Part shown: piece by piece, positions 53,676 to 63,840 of the stretch
Layout of the letters: each line of letters opens with the position of its first letter
How positions within the stretch are numbered: the first letter of the stretch is position 1
Assembly (NCBI GenBank): GCA_016191085.1
Contig: JACPPJ010000025.1
Span: 43,214-107,213 of the forward strand
Length of the DNA stretch: 64,000 nt
Reading direction: 5' to 3'
From: Acidobacteriota bacterium
Lineage (GTDB): Bacteria; Acidobacteriota; Terriglobia; 2-12-FULL-54-10
Notes under the pieces: model-generated
What the model was told of the DNA's origin: nothing
Database searches by the model: none
Seen by the model: the letters and a program-made list of their open reading frames with translations, nothing else
Position numbers and translations under genes: made by a program

Positions 53676-54707
53676 CTATTGGCTAGGCGGGCCAACAAAT
53701 CGCGCGTATAGCCGCCGCGCCTCGCCGGGGTCTTCCGTCCCTTTAATGATAGCGCGCCCGTCGGGGAAAATGGTCATTTCATACGGAGCCACAATGAATT
53801 TCATCACGTGCGCATTGAAGCGCACGGTTCCGTGCGATGCCAGCTTGCGCTCGAGTGCCGAGAAATCCAATGCCTGCCTGCCCCCGTGAACCTGCACCGA
53901 GTTTCTGCCACAGAGTCGTACCGCGAGCGAGCCGTTGGTCTTCAGATACGAGAACTCGCGCAGTTGGCACGCGCGGCAGGACGCGCCGGCGAGGCCTGGG
54001 TTCACCGCCTGAAAGCGGTTCTCCCACAGATCAACTGTGATGAGTTTTCGATGCAGAGCCGCGACGTTCCCCGAGAGTATCTTCAGGCCTTCCGCAACTT
54101 GAATGGAAGCGATGGCTGAAGCTGTTGCGCTCAAAATACCATCCGTGTCACAGTTGGGCTGAAGTCCGGCGGGGGCCGAAGGAAAGATGCACGCCAGACA
54201 CGGTCCTTCTCCTGGCAGGACGGTCATCGTGACCCCGTAGCTGCCGACCGCCGCGCCGTAGATCCAGGGGAATCGTTTCAGGATGCTCAAATCATTTAGG
54301 AGATATCGCGTCTCGAAATTATCAGTACCGTCGAGCACGACATCTACTCCGTCGAGCATCTCGGAAGCATTGTCCGCGTTCAAATCCGCCACCACGCCGC
54401 GGATGCTTACAGCCGAATTGGCGCTTGCCAGATGAGTTTTAGCCGCTACGGCCTTGGGCATGCCGTCTCGCGCGTCCTGTTCCGTGAACAGGGACTGCCG
54501 CTGCAAGTTACTTTCCTCGACGTAGTCGCGGTCGATGATGAGCAACTCTCCGACGCCGGCGCGCGCCAGCGCCATAGCCTGGTAGCTCCCCAGCGCGCCG
54601 CAGCCGACTATAGCTACGCGCGATGCAGCGATTTTCCGCTGTCCCGCCGCTCCGATAGGCCGAAACAGCATTTGCCTGGAGTATCTGTCGAGGTCCTCAG
54701 ATGACAT
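53676..54707 (-). CDS. ThiF/MoeB-family adenylyltransferase
   Basis: 343 residues from ATG 54707; the GTG at 54713 is less likely. E1-like domain with the nucleotide loop VAIVGCGALGSYQAMALARAG (~32), DRDYVEESNLQRQ (~62) and the zinc pair CLAC (~172) and CRAC (~245). It activates the C-terminus of a ubiquitin-like sulfur carrier (MoaD, ThiS or similar) by adenylation. The C-terminal ~90 residues are an extra domain of unknown role. TATAAT lies six bases before the ATG with no Shine-Dalgarno, so translation may be leaderless. Confidence 0.85.
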   Translation of the reverse strand: MSSEDLDRYSRQMLFRPIGAAGQRKIAASRVAIVGCGALGSYQAMALARAGVGELLIIDRDYVEESNLQRQSLFTEQDARDGMPKAVAAKTHLASANSAVSIRGVVADLNADNASEMLDGVDVVLDGTDNFETRYLLNDLSILKRFPWIYGAAVGSYGVTMTVLPGEGPCLACIFPSAPAGLQPNCDTDGILSATASAIASIQVAEGLKILSGNVAALHRKLITVDLWENRFQAVNPGLAGASCRACQLREFSYLKTNGSLAVRLCGRNSVQVHGGRQALDFSALERKLASHGTVRFNAHVMKFIVAPYEMTIFPDGRAIIKGTEDPGEARRLYARFVGPPSQ

Positions 54708-54839
54708 AATCACATTATAGAGTGATTCGCGCAGGCGACGTAGCAGCTCTGATACCGCCCCAGTGGCACACCTACGGCCGCCCTGTTACACTTTGAAGGT
54801 TTAGGGGCACGCGGGCTGCCTCGGTGTTTGAGGTGACGT

Positions 54840-57791
54840 TTGGGAAGGTTCCGAAGCATCATCCCGGCTGTGATTTTTGTTGTGCTGGCCGTGAGCGGGT
54901 TGCGTGTGTTCGGCGCGGACTTTGAAGGAGTTCCCGTTAATGAAATTCGCCATCGTCCGGAAGAAGCCGTGCAGCAGCCGCTCGGTCCTGCTGAGCTACA
55001 GGAACTGCTGCCGCAGAAGATCCACGAGCCTTACAGTTCGTCTAAGATCAGCGAAAGCATCCAGCGCCTTTACGCCACCGGCAGGTTCAGCGATGTTCAG
55101 GTTGACGCGAGCGGTGTCCCGAGCGGCGTAATCTTAACTTTCCTGACGAAAAGCGCGTACTTTGTCGGCGCGGTCGAGGTCCGGGGCGTGGAAGCGCCTC
55201 CGGGCGAAGGTCAATTGCGCAGCGCTACACACCTGGAGTTGGGGCGCTCGTTCTCCGAGGACGACATTCCTGCCGCAATCGAAAGCCTGCGCCGCGTCCT
55301 GCAGGACGATGGCTATTTTCAGGCGGAACTCACGCCGGCGTATAAGCGTGATCCAGAGACACAGCAAATCGACATCGCTTTTGACGTGAGGACCGGCGCC
55401 CGCGCGCGATTAGGATCCGTCCAATTCGGCGGCTCCCCCATCTTTTCACCGGAGAAGCTCATCCGGCAGGCGAAGTGGAAACGGGGGAGGCCGCTCACAT
55501 CTGCAATGGTCCAATCCGGACTAGAGCGCATTCGAAAGCTGTATCAGAAAGAAAACTACCTGGCCGCATCGTTGGGGGTTACTGCGAAACCCTTCGACGC
55601 TGAAAAGAATTCGGCGGATCTCGAGATAACCGTACAGCCGGGAACACAGATCAGCATTTCCATTTCCGGTGCGTCACTTAGCCGGTCCACGCTGAAGCGG
55701 CTTGTGCCGGTGTTTCAGGAGGGCGCCCTGGACGATGATTTGCTGGAGGAAGGCGAACGCAATCTCATAGAATATTTTCAAACGCGCGGTTATTTTGACG
55801 TAAGCATACACCGCGAGCGGAAACAAAATTCGCCTTCTCAGACGGCGGTCGAATTCATCGTTCATCAAGGCATGCGTCAAAAACTGGAGGAAATACGTAT
55901 CACAGGTAACCGGTATTTCAGCACCGACGCTCTTCGCGAACGCATGAGGATCGAGCCGGTAGGCTTTGGGCTTCCCTATGGCCGGTTCAGCTCCAAGCTG
56001 CTGGCCGCGGATCTAGAGTCGCTGAGGACGCTATACGACAAGAACGGATTCTCGGCGGCCGAGATCACCTCGAAGCTGGAAACTCCGGAAGGCTCGGAGC
56101 GCTACTTGAAAGTGACGATTTCGGTTCGTGAAGGTCAGCAGAGCCGAGTCGGCAGCTTCTCCTTCCTGGGCAACCACTCGTTTCCGCAGCCCGTCTTGGA
56201 GAGTCTCATCAACGGAGGAAGGGGCCAGCCTTACAGTCCTTCTGTGATAACATCCGACGGCGACAATCTGCTCACCTTCTACTTCGATGAAGGATTCCCG
56301 CGTGCCAAGTTCCGATTCAACGAGACGCCGGCCGCAGATAAACAGCGCCTTGACGTTCAGTACGTAATTGACGAGGGGCAGCGCGAATACGTTGGTCACA
56401 CCTACGTTCATGGTCTCGAACACACCAGGCGTGGCGTGGTCAATCGCGAACTGCAATTCCGCGACGGCGCGCCGCTGAGCCAAAGCGAATTGCTGGACAC
56501 GCAGCGCCGCCTCTATGACCTGAGCATCTTCAACCGTGTCGAAGTGGCGGTACAAAACCCCGAGGGGCGGGAAAATCAAAGAAACGTTCTGGTGTATCTC
56601 GAGGAAGCACGCCGCTACGCGCTGAAGATCGGGCTGGGAGCGGAGGTGGGCCGCTTCGGCGGATCAGCGGCGGACCGCACGAATGTACAAGGTGAAAACG
56701 AATTCAGCCCGGACGTTTCTTTTCAGGTCACCAGACTCGGCATGGGAGGCAGACCACACACGGCATCCGTCAGCGGGCGTTTCAGCACACTGCAGAAGCG
56801 CGCCGGAATCACGTACACTGCGCCTCGGCTTTTCAATCATCCCAGACTCGAGGGCAGCGCCCGGGCGTTTTTTGATGAGACCCGCGACGTGCGTACGTTT
56901 ACGGCCCGCCGCGCTGAGGGATCTTTGCAGTTCGAGGAGAAGAAGAGCAAAATCACCACTTTGCTTTCGCGTTACGCATACCGGCGCGTCACAGTAGATA
57001 CCGACACTCTGAAGATCACCGAAACTGAAATACCCATATTGGCTCGCCCGATATTAGTTGGCATGCTTAATCAGACTATCATCCGCGATACGCGAGACAA
57101 TCCGGCCGACTCGCATCAGGGCGTGTTCACGTCCGCCGATGTTGGACTGGCGGCCAAGCAACTCGGATCTCAGGCCAGCTTCGCCAGAGTGCTGCTGCAG
57201 AATTCATCGTACTATCCGTTTAGTTCGCGGCTGGTATTCGCCCGCTCGACGCAATTCGGCGTGCAAAGCCCGTTTGGAAGCGGCCGCGCCGTGGAACTGC
57301 CCTCCCAGACGGGTCAGCCTGCTGAGCGGATTGTTACGAAAGAAATCCCCATTGCGGAGCATTTCTTTTCCGGCGGCAGCAACTCTCATCGCGGCTTCGC
57401 CGTAAACCAGGCCGGCCCCCGTGACCCTGTTACGGGGTTTCCGTTGGGCGGAAACGCGCTGCTTCTCAACTCGCTCGAACTGCGCTTTCCCATCTGGAGG
57501 AACAGCATCGGCGGTGCGCTCTTCCATGATGCGGGCAACGTCTTTACGCGTGCCAGCGACATCAGCCTTCGCCAGCACCAAAAGAGCCGCCAGGATTTCA
57601 ATTACGTATCCCACGCACTTGGTTTCGGATTGCGCTACAGAACGCCGGTTGGACCTATTCGCCTGGACTTGGGCTACAATCTGAACCCTACCCGATTTAC
57701 AACTCCCGACACGAATAACGTAGACCGATCACCCCAACCGCAAAGATTGGCGCGTTGGCAGTTGCTGTTCAGCATTGGGCAGAGTTTTTGA
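54840..57791 (+). CDS. Omp85-family outer-membrane assembly protein (TamA-like)
   Basis: 983 residues. Signal peptide (~1-25, ending VFGAD), then about six POTRA domains (to ~590), seen as repeated beta-alpha-alpha-beta units with IRITGNRYFSTDALRE- and FSFLGNHSFPQPVLES-like openings, then a 16-strand barrel with the Omp85 motif SNSHRGFAVN and a terminal Phe. Gene order with a TamB-like gene downstream favours TamA over BamA. TTG 54840 has GAGGTGA upstream. The next gene starts inside its stop codon. Confidence 0.87.
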   Translation: MGRFRSIIPAVIFVVLAVSGLRVFGADFEGVPVNEIRHRPEEAVQQPLGPAELQELLPQKIHEPYSSSKISESIQRLYATGRFSDVQVDASGVPSGVILTFLTKSAYFVGAVEVRGVEAPPGEGQLRSATHLELGRSFSEDDIPAAIESLRRVLQDDGYFQAELTPAYKRDPETQQIDIAFDVRTGARARLGSVQFGGSPIFSPEKLIRQAKWKRGRPLTSAMVQSGLERIRKLYQKENYLAASLGVTAKPFDAEKNSADLEITVQPGTQISISISGASLSRSTLKRLVPVFQEGALDDDLLEEGERNLIEYFQTRGYFDVSIHRERKQNSPSQTAVEFIVHQGMRQKLEEIRITGNRYFSTDALRERMRIEPVGFGLPYGRFSSKLLAADLESLRTLYDKNGFSAAEITSKLETPEGSERYLKVTISVREGQQSRVGSFSFLGNHSFPQPVLESLINGGRGQPYSPSVITSDGDNLLTFYFDEGFPRAKFRFNETPAADKQRLDVQYVIDEGQREYVGHTYVHGLEHTRRGVVNRELQFRDGAPLSQSELLDTQRRLYDLSIFNRVEVAVQNPEGRENQRNVLVYLEEARRYALKIGLGAEVGRFGGSAADRTNVQGENEFSPDVSFQVTRLGMGGRPHTASVSGRFSTLQKRAGITYTAPRLFNHPRLEGSARAFFDETRDVRTFTARRAEGSLQFEEKKSKITTLLSRYAYRRVTVDTDTLKITETEIPILARPILVGMLNQTIIRDTRDNPADSHQGVFTSADVGLAAKQLGSQASFARVLLQNSSYYPFSSRLVFARSTQFGVQSPFGSGRAVELPSQTGQPAERIVTKEIPIAEHFFSGGSNSHRGFAVNQAGPRDPVTGFPLGGNALLLNSLELRFPIWRNSIGGALFHDAGNVFTRASDISLRQHQKSRQDFNYVSHALGFGLRYRTPVGPIRLDLGYNLNPTRFTTPDTNNVDRSPQPQRLARWQLLFSIGQSF

Positions 57792-58438
57792 TGGGCATAC
57801 CGCGCAAAATCGTGTTGGCGCTCTTATGCGCAACTTCGCTGCGGGCGGAGATTGTGGATCGTGTAGTGGCCACCGTTGACGGCCATGTATTAACGTTCAG
57901 TGCCGCGCTGGCGGAAGCTAATTATCAGGCATTCCGCAGCCGTAGCGAGCCGGTTGTCACGTTGGAAGGCGACGCGCTGAAAACCGTCATCTCAAAATTG
58001 GCCGACCAGCAACTGCTCCAGAACGAGAAAGCAAACTCGCCGTATTCGGCTCCGGATACCGGCGAGGCAGAACGCGCCATACAAAGCCTTCGACAGCGAT
58101 TCCCCGGCGCCGCGGAATTCCAGCGCGAGCTGGTGCGTTACAACTTGAACGAACAATGGTTGCTCCAGCGGTTGAAGCTGGAAACCTCGATTTTGGGATT
58201 CATTGATTACCGCCTCCGTCCGCAGGCGCGCGTGTCGCCGGCTGCCATTGAAACGTATTACCGCAATGTTCTGCTGCCGCAGTTGGCCAAGCAGGGCGAG
58301 AGGAATGCTCCGCCCCTTGCCCAGGTAAGCGGCGAAATTGAGCGGATACTCACGGAGCAGGAAATCAATCAGCTCCTGGACGAATGGCTGATGGAACTTC
58401 GAAGCCGGTCCAGGATCAGAATTGTCGGCGGCCGGTAA
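57791..58438 (+). CDS. SurA N-domain-like periplasmic chaperone without PPIase domain
   Basis: 215 residues from ATG 57791, overlapping the TamA-like stop (TGATG); the track start adds 12. Signal peptide MGIPRKIVLALLCATSLRAE, then a SurA-type N-terminal fold (DRVVATVDGHVLTFSAALAE, DQQLLQNEKAN, QFRELVRYNLNEQWLLQRLK-like helices). No parvulin domain is present, so it is probably a chaperone only. Its place between tamA-like and tamB-like genes suggests it delivers precursors to that machine. Confidence 0.8.
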   Translation: MGIPRKIVLALLCATSLRAEIVDRVVATVDGHVLTFSAALAEANYQAFRSRSEPVVTLEGDALKTVISKLADQQLLQNEKANSPYSAPDTGEAERAIQSLRQRFPGAAEFQRELVRYNLNEQWLLQRLKLETSILGFIDYRLRPQARVSPAAIETYYRNVLLPQLAKQGERNAPPLAQVSGEIERILTEQEINQLLDEWLMELRSRSRIRIVGGR

Positions 58439-58565
58439 AGTTGCTGGCCACGGCGAGCAAAAGCGGTCGCCGGTGGCTACTCACGATTACCGACGGAATC
58501 CGAGCCGCGACCGGAAGGGAGCGGCCGGGGCGGATTTTTGAACAACCTGCTAACGCGTTACTCAG

Positions 58566-61500
58566 ATGCCAAGCGCTGAACCAAAAAAGAAACGGTGGAC
58601 GCCCCTCAGGCTCAGCCTGTGGGCTGCCGTGGCGCTGCTGGTGCTGCTGATCATCTCAACCGTGATCTTCACACGCAGCGCTTGGTTTCAGGCATCGATT
58701 CAGCGACGGGTAATAGCCGCCATGGAGAAGGCAACCGGTGCGCGGGTTGAGTTGCAGCGGTTTGCGTTCGACCCGATAGCGCTGAGCGTAACGTTGCACG
58801 GCCTGACAGTGCATGGGCGCGAACGCGCGGCTGAGCCGCCACTCTTTACGGCGGAGCTGGTCGAGATGAGCTGGAGGATGCTCTCGATCTGGCGGCCGCG
58901 AGGCGATTTCCGCAGCTTGCGGCTTTGGAATCCACAGGTTTATCTCGCTCTTTACGACGACGGCTCAAATAATCTTCCCACCCCTGTCGAGCCAAACCGC
59001 GATCCCAACTGGCCGGTCCAATTACTAAATATGCGCGTGCAGCGCCTTCAAGCCTTGCGCGGTCGGATGCAGTTGCAGGCGCATGGCGAGGCGAAGATTC
59101 TTCCGCTCGATTTTCGAGCTGAGCAGTTCCATCTCGACATGAGCTATGATCCGCAATCGCCGCGGTATTCCGGCAAGGTAAATTTTCAAAAAGTGCTGCT
59201 GGCGCGTTCAGCCGAAGCGCGCCTGGCCGCGAATGGAACACTCCAGTTTGCGTTGTATTCGCAAAAGCTGGAGATCGAGTCGATGGAATTGCGAACTCCC
59301 GGCTCGCACGTGTCGGCGCAGGTGCTGCTCGAGAACTTCCGTGCGCCGAACCTCCGGTTTCACTATGATGCGAGAGTTGACTGGAGCGAAGCTGCCGAAT
59401 TCCTCGGCAGCTCCGGGTGGAAAGGTGAAACAGCGTGGCAAGGTGACGGTAGCTACACGGAACGCGGGTGGCAGTTTCAAGGACCAGCTTCAACGCGAGC
59501 CAGCAGCATGGGCTTCCAATCGCGCCCTGTCTCGGTGCCATGGAGCGGCACAGCTTCCGTGAAGCTGACTCAAACCCGCACTTCCACCGAGACCGACGAT
59601 TCAAGTTCGTGGCGCGCCGAAATTGAGAACGTGAACGTCAGCACTCTGGGAGGTCGGTTGACGGGCGGAGGTCTTATTGATGTTGCACCGGCGCCTGCAA
59701 CCCGCCTCGAATTGAAAACGGATCACATCAGCGTGGCCGCCTTGGCGCGCCTGCTGCGCAACGCTCCAGGGCACGTCGCACCGATAGCAACGCAGCTTGC
59801 CGGCTATCTTTCCGGACCGATCACTGTAGCGTTTAGCGGCGTTAACGACGTTCGCGCGAGCGTGGATTGGCGGGTCGAACCCTCATCGGTGGTGCCCGCC
59901 GGGTTCCAGCCTGTCTCGGGTGTGCTGCGAGGCAGCTACCGCGCGGCGCGAAATCATTTTGAGATCCAGGACAGTTCTCTCAACATCTCCGACGCCTCTA
60001 TTACGGCTGACGGATGGGTGGATCAGGGCGATTCCACACTAATACTTACCATCGACGCGCCAAGATCTGACCGGTTTTGGGACTTACTAAATGAGCTGTG
60101 GAAGAACACGACGAAGATACCGGTCAGGCCGCGCGGTCCCGTCAACGCAACCCTCCAATGGTCCGGCGGCGCAGCGTCGCCCAGGGTTAGCGGCGATGTG
60201 CAGCTTTCCGATTTCGAATATGAGAATTTGCAATGGGACAATTTCGCCGGCCACTTTGATCTGCATCTGCCTGCGTCTGCACCGATCGCTCTGCCCCTAT
60301 TGCGCCGGCGAACTGCGGTCCCCAACACGCCCGCGTCTCCCGTTACAACACTGAAAATTGAAAACGGCAAGCTCCTTCGCAACGGTGCGGCCCTTGGTTT
60401 CAACGCCTCTTTAGAACTGGCGAATTCGCACATAACTCGCCAGAGCCCGTTCTCGATAGCAGCTTCATTGCGCGATTTCAACCTGGCAGAGTTCGAAAAG
60501 CTTGCCGCCGTCTGGTTCCCGGCTGCAACTCCCCTTCCGGCAAAGGGCATCCTCAGCGGATCTTTCCAGGCGTCGGGCACGCGCGAAAAGCCAAGCGGAA
60601 AGGGCGCAGTCGAACTGACGGCGGCGGAACTCTATGGCGAACCATTCGACAAAGTGACTGCTCAAATCGCGCTCGACCCAGCCGGGAAACTGGCGTTCCG
60701 GCAACTTCGTCTGAAAAAAGGCAGGGGCAACATACAAGGTGATCTCTCGATAGGCTTGCACGACAAGCAATATCGTTTTTCGCTTACCGCGTCGCAAATC
60801 GCTACAGCGGAGTTGCAGACCTTGCGCGCACGCGTGCCTGCTGGCATCCTCTCGGCAAAGCTCGCGGGGGATGGAAATCTCAACCGCCCGGCGGCGCAGG
60901 GGCAGTTGGAGCTGTCGAACCTGCACGCGGGCGGCCGCCAGGACGGACACGTGTCCGTCACCATCAATGCGCATGACGGACAAGCGCAGCTCGTGAGCAC
61001 CGGCACTATATTAGGCGGCCAACTGGAGGGCAGCGGGACAGTCCACCTGCAACGGCCGTTCCCGTTTACCAGTCAGATCACATTCACAGATTTGGACCCG
61101 CTTCCATTTTTCGGTGAGGCTCGCAAGGTTGCCGAGTCTTTGGAAGTGAACACGGCCGGAACGGTGCGGGTGCAAGGAAAACTCGATGACCTGCGATCGA
61201 CGCGAGCCGCTGGCGAGATCAGCGATTTGAAGGGCGCCGCCGGGCCGGTCGCCTTTCGAAATGCACAGCCAGTGCCGTTCGCCTATGTGAACGAGGTGGT
61301 CACGCTGGACAGTGTGCACTTAGTCGCAAAGGATACGGACCTGGAGGCCGCCGGCACCGTCTCCCTGGCCGGCGGCCAGACGATGAACATCGCGGTCAAA
61401 GGTCACTTGGACCTTTCTGCTTTTCAGGCTATGGCTCCAGACCTTGCCGCCTCCGGCAAAGCCTCATTGGACGCGATATTAAGTGGCACGTGGCAACACC

Positions 61501-62660
61501 CAGCGTGGCGAGGGCGCCTACGAGTTTCCGATGCCGCGCTACGTTATGGAACGCTTCCTAACGGGTTGACAAAGCTCAACGGAACGCTGGTCTTTGATGG
61601 GAATCGCGCCACGCTGGAAAATGTTGTCGGCGAATCGGGTGGCGGCTCGATCGCGTTCGGTGGTGTCTTGAGTTACCTCGAGAGCACCGGGCTGGCCATG
61701 CAGCTTACCGCGGATGTTTCCAACGTGCGAGTCCGGTACCCCGAGGGAATCAGCACCTGGATCGGTGGTCGTGTTATTTTGAACGGCTCATCGCGGGGCA
61801 GCACGCTGGGTGGGAAGCTGATCATCAGCAAACAAACCGCGAGCCCCGACTTTGATATCGGATCTGTGCTAAGCAGTCGCAAGGACCAGCCGCTGGCGCG
61901 CGTCAAATCAAGAGCGTTGCAGAACCTGCGGCTGGATGTTCAGATCGTCTCCGCACCGGACGTTTCTCTGGAGACCACTACCGCAAAGAACCTCCGTGGA
62001 GACGTGGATCTGCGAATTCAGGGCAGTATCGATCATCCCTCATGGTTAGGCCGGATCAGCGTGCTGCAAGGTGAGGTGACGATCGGGGGCAGACGCTATC
62101 TGGCGGATCGTGGAGAGTTGACCTTCTCCAACCCGTTCCGCATCGAGCCGACCTTAAACCTTCAGGTTCGAGCGCGCGTAGAGCAATACGACATCAGGTT
62201 GAGTTTCGCTGGGCCGCTGGACCGTTTGACAGTCACTTACAGTTCCGATCCGCCGTTGCCTACAACTGAGATTCTGGCTCTACTGGTGGCCGGCAGTTCG
62301 TATGCCGCGAGTATAAGGCCGTCCGTGCCCGGCACAACCCCTCAGGTCGGCGCCAGTTCCTTGCTGTCGCAAGCACTGAGCGAGCAAATGAGCAACCGCC
62401 TGGACCGTATTTTTGGCTCTGGTCACATTCGCGTTGACCCGCAGATCGCCGGTTTCGGCAGGCCCGCAAACGCGAACGTAGCGCTGGAACAGCACATCAA
62501 GGACAACTTGACGCTGCTCTACGTCACGAACGTTACTTCGGCGCAGCAGAGAATCATCCAGGCCGAGCTAACGCTCAGTCCTCGCTTCTCCGTCACGGCA
62601 ATTCGGGATCAAAATGGATTGGTGGGAGTGAACTTCCAGATCAGCTTGCGGTTTCGTTGA
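58566..62660 (+). CDS. TamB-like translocation/assembly module protein (DUF490)
   Basis: 1364 residues. N-terminal signal anchor (~12-38), then a very long repetitive beta-rich region (AsmA/YicH-like start ~45-110, many G-rich strands) and the C-terminal TamB domain from ~1090 to the end (RGDVDLRIQGSIDHPSWLGRI, GEVTIGGRRYLADRGELTFSNP, RLDRIFGSGHIRVDP, FSVTAIRDQNGLVGVNFQI). It bridges the inner membrane to the TamA-like barrel, and related proteins move lipids or help insert barrels. 127 bases after the SurA-like gene; no obvious RBS. Confidence 0.9.
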   Translation: MPSAEPKKKRWTPLRLSLWAAVALLVLLIISTVIFTRSAWFQASIQRRVIAAMEKATGARVELQRFAFDPIALSVTLHGLTVHGRERAAEPPLFTAELVEMSWRMLSIWRPRGDFRSLRLWNPQVYLALYDDGSNNLPTPVEPNRDPNWPVQLLNMRVQRLQALRGRMQLQAHGEAKILPLDFRAEQFHLDMSYDPQSPRYSGKVNFQKVLLARSAEARLAANGTLQFALYSQKLEIESMELRTPGSHVSAQVLLENFRAPNLRFHYDARVDWSEAAEFLGSSGWKGETAWQGDGSYTERGWQFQGPASTRASSMGFQSRPVSVPWSGTASVKLTQTRTSTETDDSSSWRAEIENVNVSTLGGRLTGGGLIDVAPAPATRLELKTDHISVAALARLLRNAPGHVAPIATQLAGYLSGPITVAFSGVNDVRASVDWRVEPSSVVPAGFQPVSGVLRGSYRAARNHFEIQDSSLNISDASITADGWVDQGDSTLILTIDAPRSDRFWDLLNELWKNTTKIPVRPRGPVNATLQWSGGAASPRVSGDVQLSDFEYENLQWDNFAGHFDLHLPASAPIALPLLRRRTAVPNTPASPVTTLKIENGKLLRNGAALGFNASLELANSHITRQSPFSIAASLRDFNLAEFEKLAAVWFPAATPLPAKGILSGSFQASGTREKPSGKGAVELTAAELYGEPFDKVTAQIALDPAGKLAFRQLRLKKGRGNIQGDLSIGLHDKQYRFSLTASQIATAELQTLRARVPAGILSAKLAGDGNLNRPAAQGQLELSNLHAGGRQDGHVSVTINAHDGQAQLVSTGTILGGQLEGSGTVHLQRPFPFTSQITFTDLDPLPFFGEARKVAESLEVNTAGTVRVQGKLDDLRSTRAAGEISDLKGAAGPVAFRNAQPVPFAYVNEVVTLDSVHLVAKDTDLEAAGTVSLAGGQTMNIAVKGHLDLSAFQAMAPDLAASGKASLDAILSGTWQHPAWRGRLRVSDAALRYGTLPNGLTKLNGTLVFDGNRATLENVVGESGGGSIAFGGVLSYLESTGLAMQLTADVSNVRVRYPEGISTWIGGRVILNGSSRGSTLGGKLIISKQTASPDFDIGSVLSSRKDQPLARVKSRALQNLRLDVQIVSAPDVSLETTTAKNLRGDVDLRIQGSIDHPSWLGRISVLQGEVTIGGRRYLADRGELTFSNPFRIEPTLNLQVRARVEQYDIRLSFAGPLDRLTVTYSSDPPLPTTEILALLVAGSSYAASIRPSVPGTTPQVGASSLLSQALSEQMSNRLDRIFGSGHIRVDPQIAGFGRPANANVALEQHIKDNLTLLYVTNVTSAQQRIIQAELTLSPRFSVTAIRDQNGLVGVNFQISLRFR

Positions 62661-62741
62661 CACAGGTACAGGGCTCCGGTCACTACTCGAATCAGCTACG
62701 CGGAACGCCTGTCCCGGCGTCCCGCGTGCTCCAACATAGCA

Positions 62742-63584
62742 CTACAGATTCAGCGGTTGTGCCAGCGTGAAGTCCAGCCGAGACTCGGATGGAACCTTCA
62801 CCTGTTCACCATGGGTTGCGAGTTGAACCGCAGTTCCCGCGCCCGCGCCAGTGGCGGCGCCAATGGCGGCTCCTTTGCCTCCACCAGCAATAGCACCGAT
62901 GGTTGCGCCCAAGGCAGCTCCAATGCCGGCGCGAGTCGCTGTCTGCTTCCCGCGTGACGAACCGGATTGTGTCACCTCGCTGGTGGTCATCTCATATCTG
63001 CGGCCTTGGACCGTGATATCCATCAGGACTAGGCTCAATTCAGAACGTCCTTTGATGCGCCCGGCCTCCTCTTTTGAAACCAATTTAACAGTCACGTCAG
63101 CGCCGCGGGGGACGACAGTTTCGCCGTTTACCATGAGTGGCTCATCCAGGCTGGCGCGATAGGTCTGCCCCATCTCGTCTGTGGCCGAATCCACCGGGTC
63201 AATCATGCGCACCGTTACGACGCTCCCGGCATGAATAGTAACTCCCAACTTCTTGGGAGCCGGGGCAGCGGTTCTGGATGGCGTGTCGGCCGCGGGCCTG
63301 GGTGTAAGCGGGGCCGAGACTTCCGCAAGCGGCCGGCGTGCGGGAGCGCTGGTCGTCGCGCTCTGCTCGGGTGGAGCAGGCGCGAATGTGATGCTGTTAA
63401 TCTCCGATACGGAGTACTCGCGCACTAATCCATTCACGGACATTCTGACTTTGGACTGATCTCCCCCTTGATACTTTCCAGTGATGGTCTGTCCATCCTT
63501 CAGCATCAGGACGTCTGCGGATACCATGAGGGACACGCAGCAAAGCAATAGCAGTAGCGGAACTACCCTCCGGATTTTACTCAT
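62742..63584 (-). CDS. Exported glycine-zipper protein
   Basis: 280 residues. Signal peptide (~1-23, ending MVSAD), an N-terminal small beta domain ([19 protein letters not shown]), an Ala/Pro-rich linker, a beta-barrel-like central domain ([24 protein letters not shown]) and a Gly-zipper segment ([33 protein letters not shown] ~218-250) typical of YMGG/Omp-like outer-membrane-associated proteins. Function unknown. RBS AAGGAGA. The decayed MscS frame on the same strand overlaps its start. Confidence 0.8.
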   Translation of the reverse strand: MSKIRRVVPLLLLLCCVSLMVSADVLMLKDGQTITGKYQGGDQSKVRMSVNGLVREYSVSEINSITFAPAPPEQSATTSAPARRPLAEVSAPLTPRPAADTPSRTAAPAPKKLGVTIHAGSVVTVRMIDPVDSATDEMGQTYRASLDEPLMVNGETVVPRGADVTVKLVSKEEAGRIKGRSELSLVLMDITVQGRRYEMTTSEVTQSGSSRGKQTATRAGIGAALGATIGAIAGGGKGAAIGAATGAGAGTAVQLATHGEQVKVPSESRLDFTLAQPLNL

Positions 63585-63840
63585 TTAATCGTGTCTCCTT
63601 GAAAAAAAACGTGGAACCTTCCGATGAGCGTTTCGCTCTTTTACTATGATGCGCCTGGCAGTATCGGCGGTCAAGGCAGTTTGACGGCCAGGCCATGTTT
63701 GCTTTCGGCAGGCGCACGAACAGCGGCGGGTCCTGAAGCAGACCTGGAATAGCCCCGGCGGCGCGAATGGCCTCTTCTGCCAGAACACGGTCGACCTGAT
63801 CGGGATCGGTTTCATAGCTGACGCTGACCGAAATCAGGAG
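63577..63840 (-). pseudogene. C-terminal remnant of an MscS-type mechanosensitive channel
   Basis: Read from the minus strand, LLISVSVSYETDPDQVDRVL and AEEAIRAAGAIPGLLQDPPL match the end of the MscS C-terminal domain (V.YETDPD.V...L...A). The membrane part is missing: the frame stops being MscS-like at ~63840, where transposase sequence begins. After LFVRL the family similarity also fades. The track ORF 63585-63815 is a different frame and is not the gene. Confidence 0.6.

Noticed and set aside
63585-63815. 76-residue minus-strand ORF in the track
   Set aside because: The MscS-like sequence is in a neighbouring frame; this frame gives no family resemblance.
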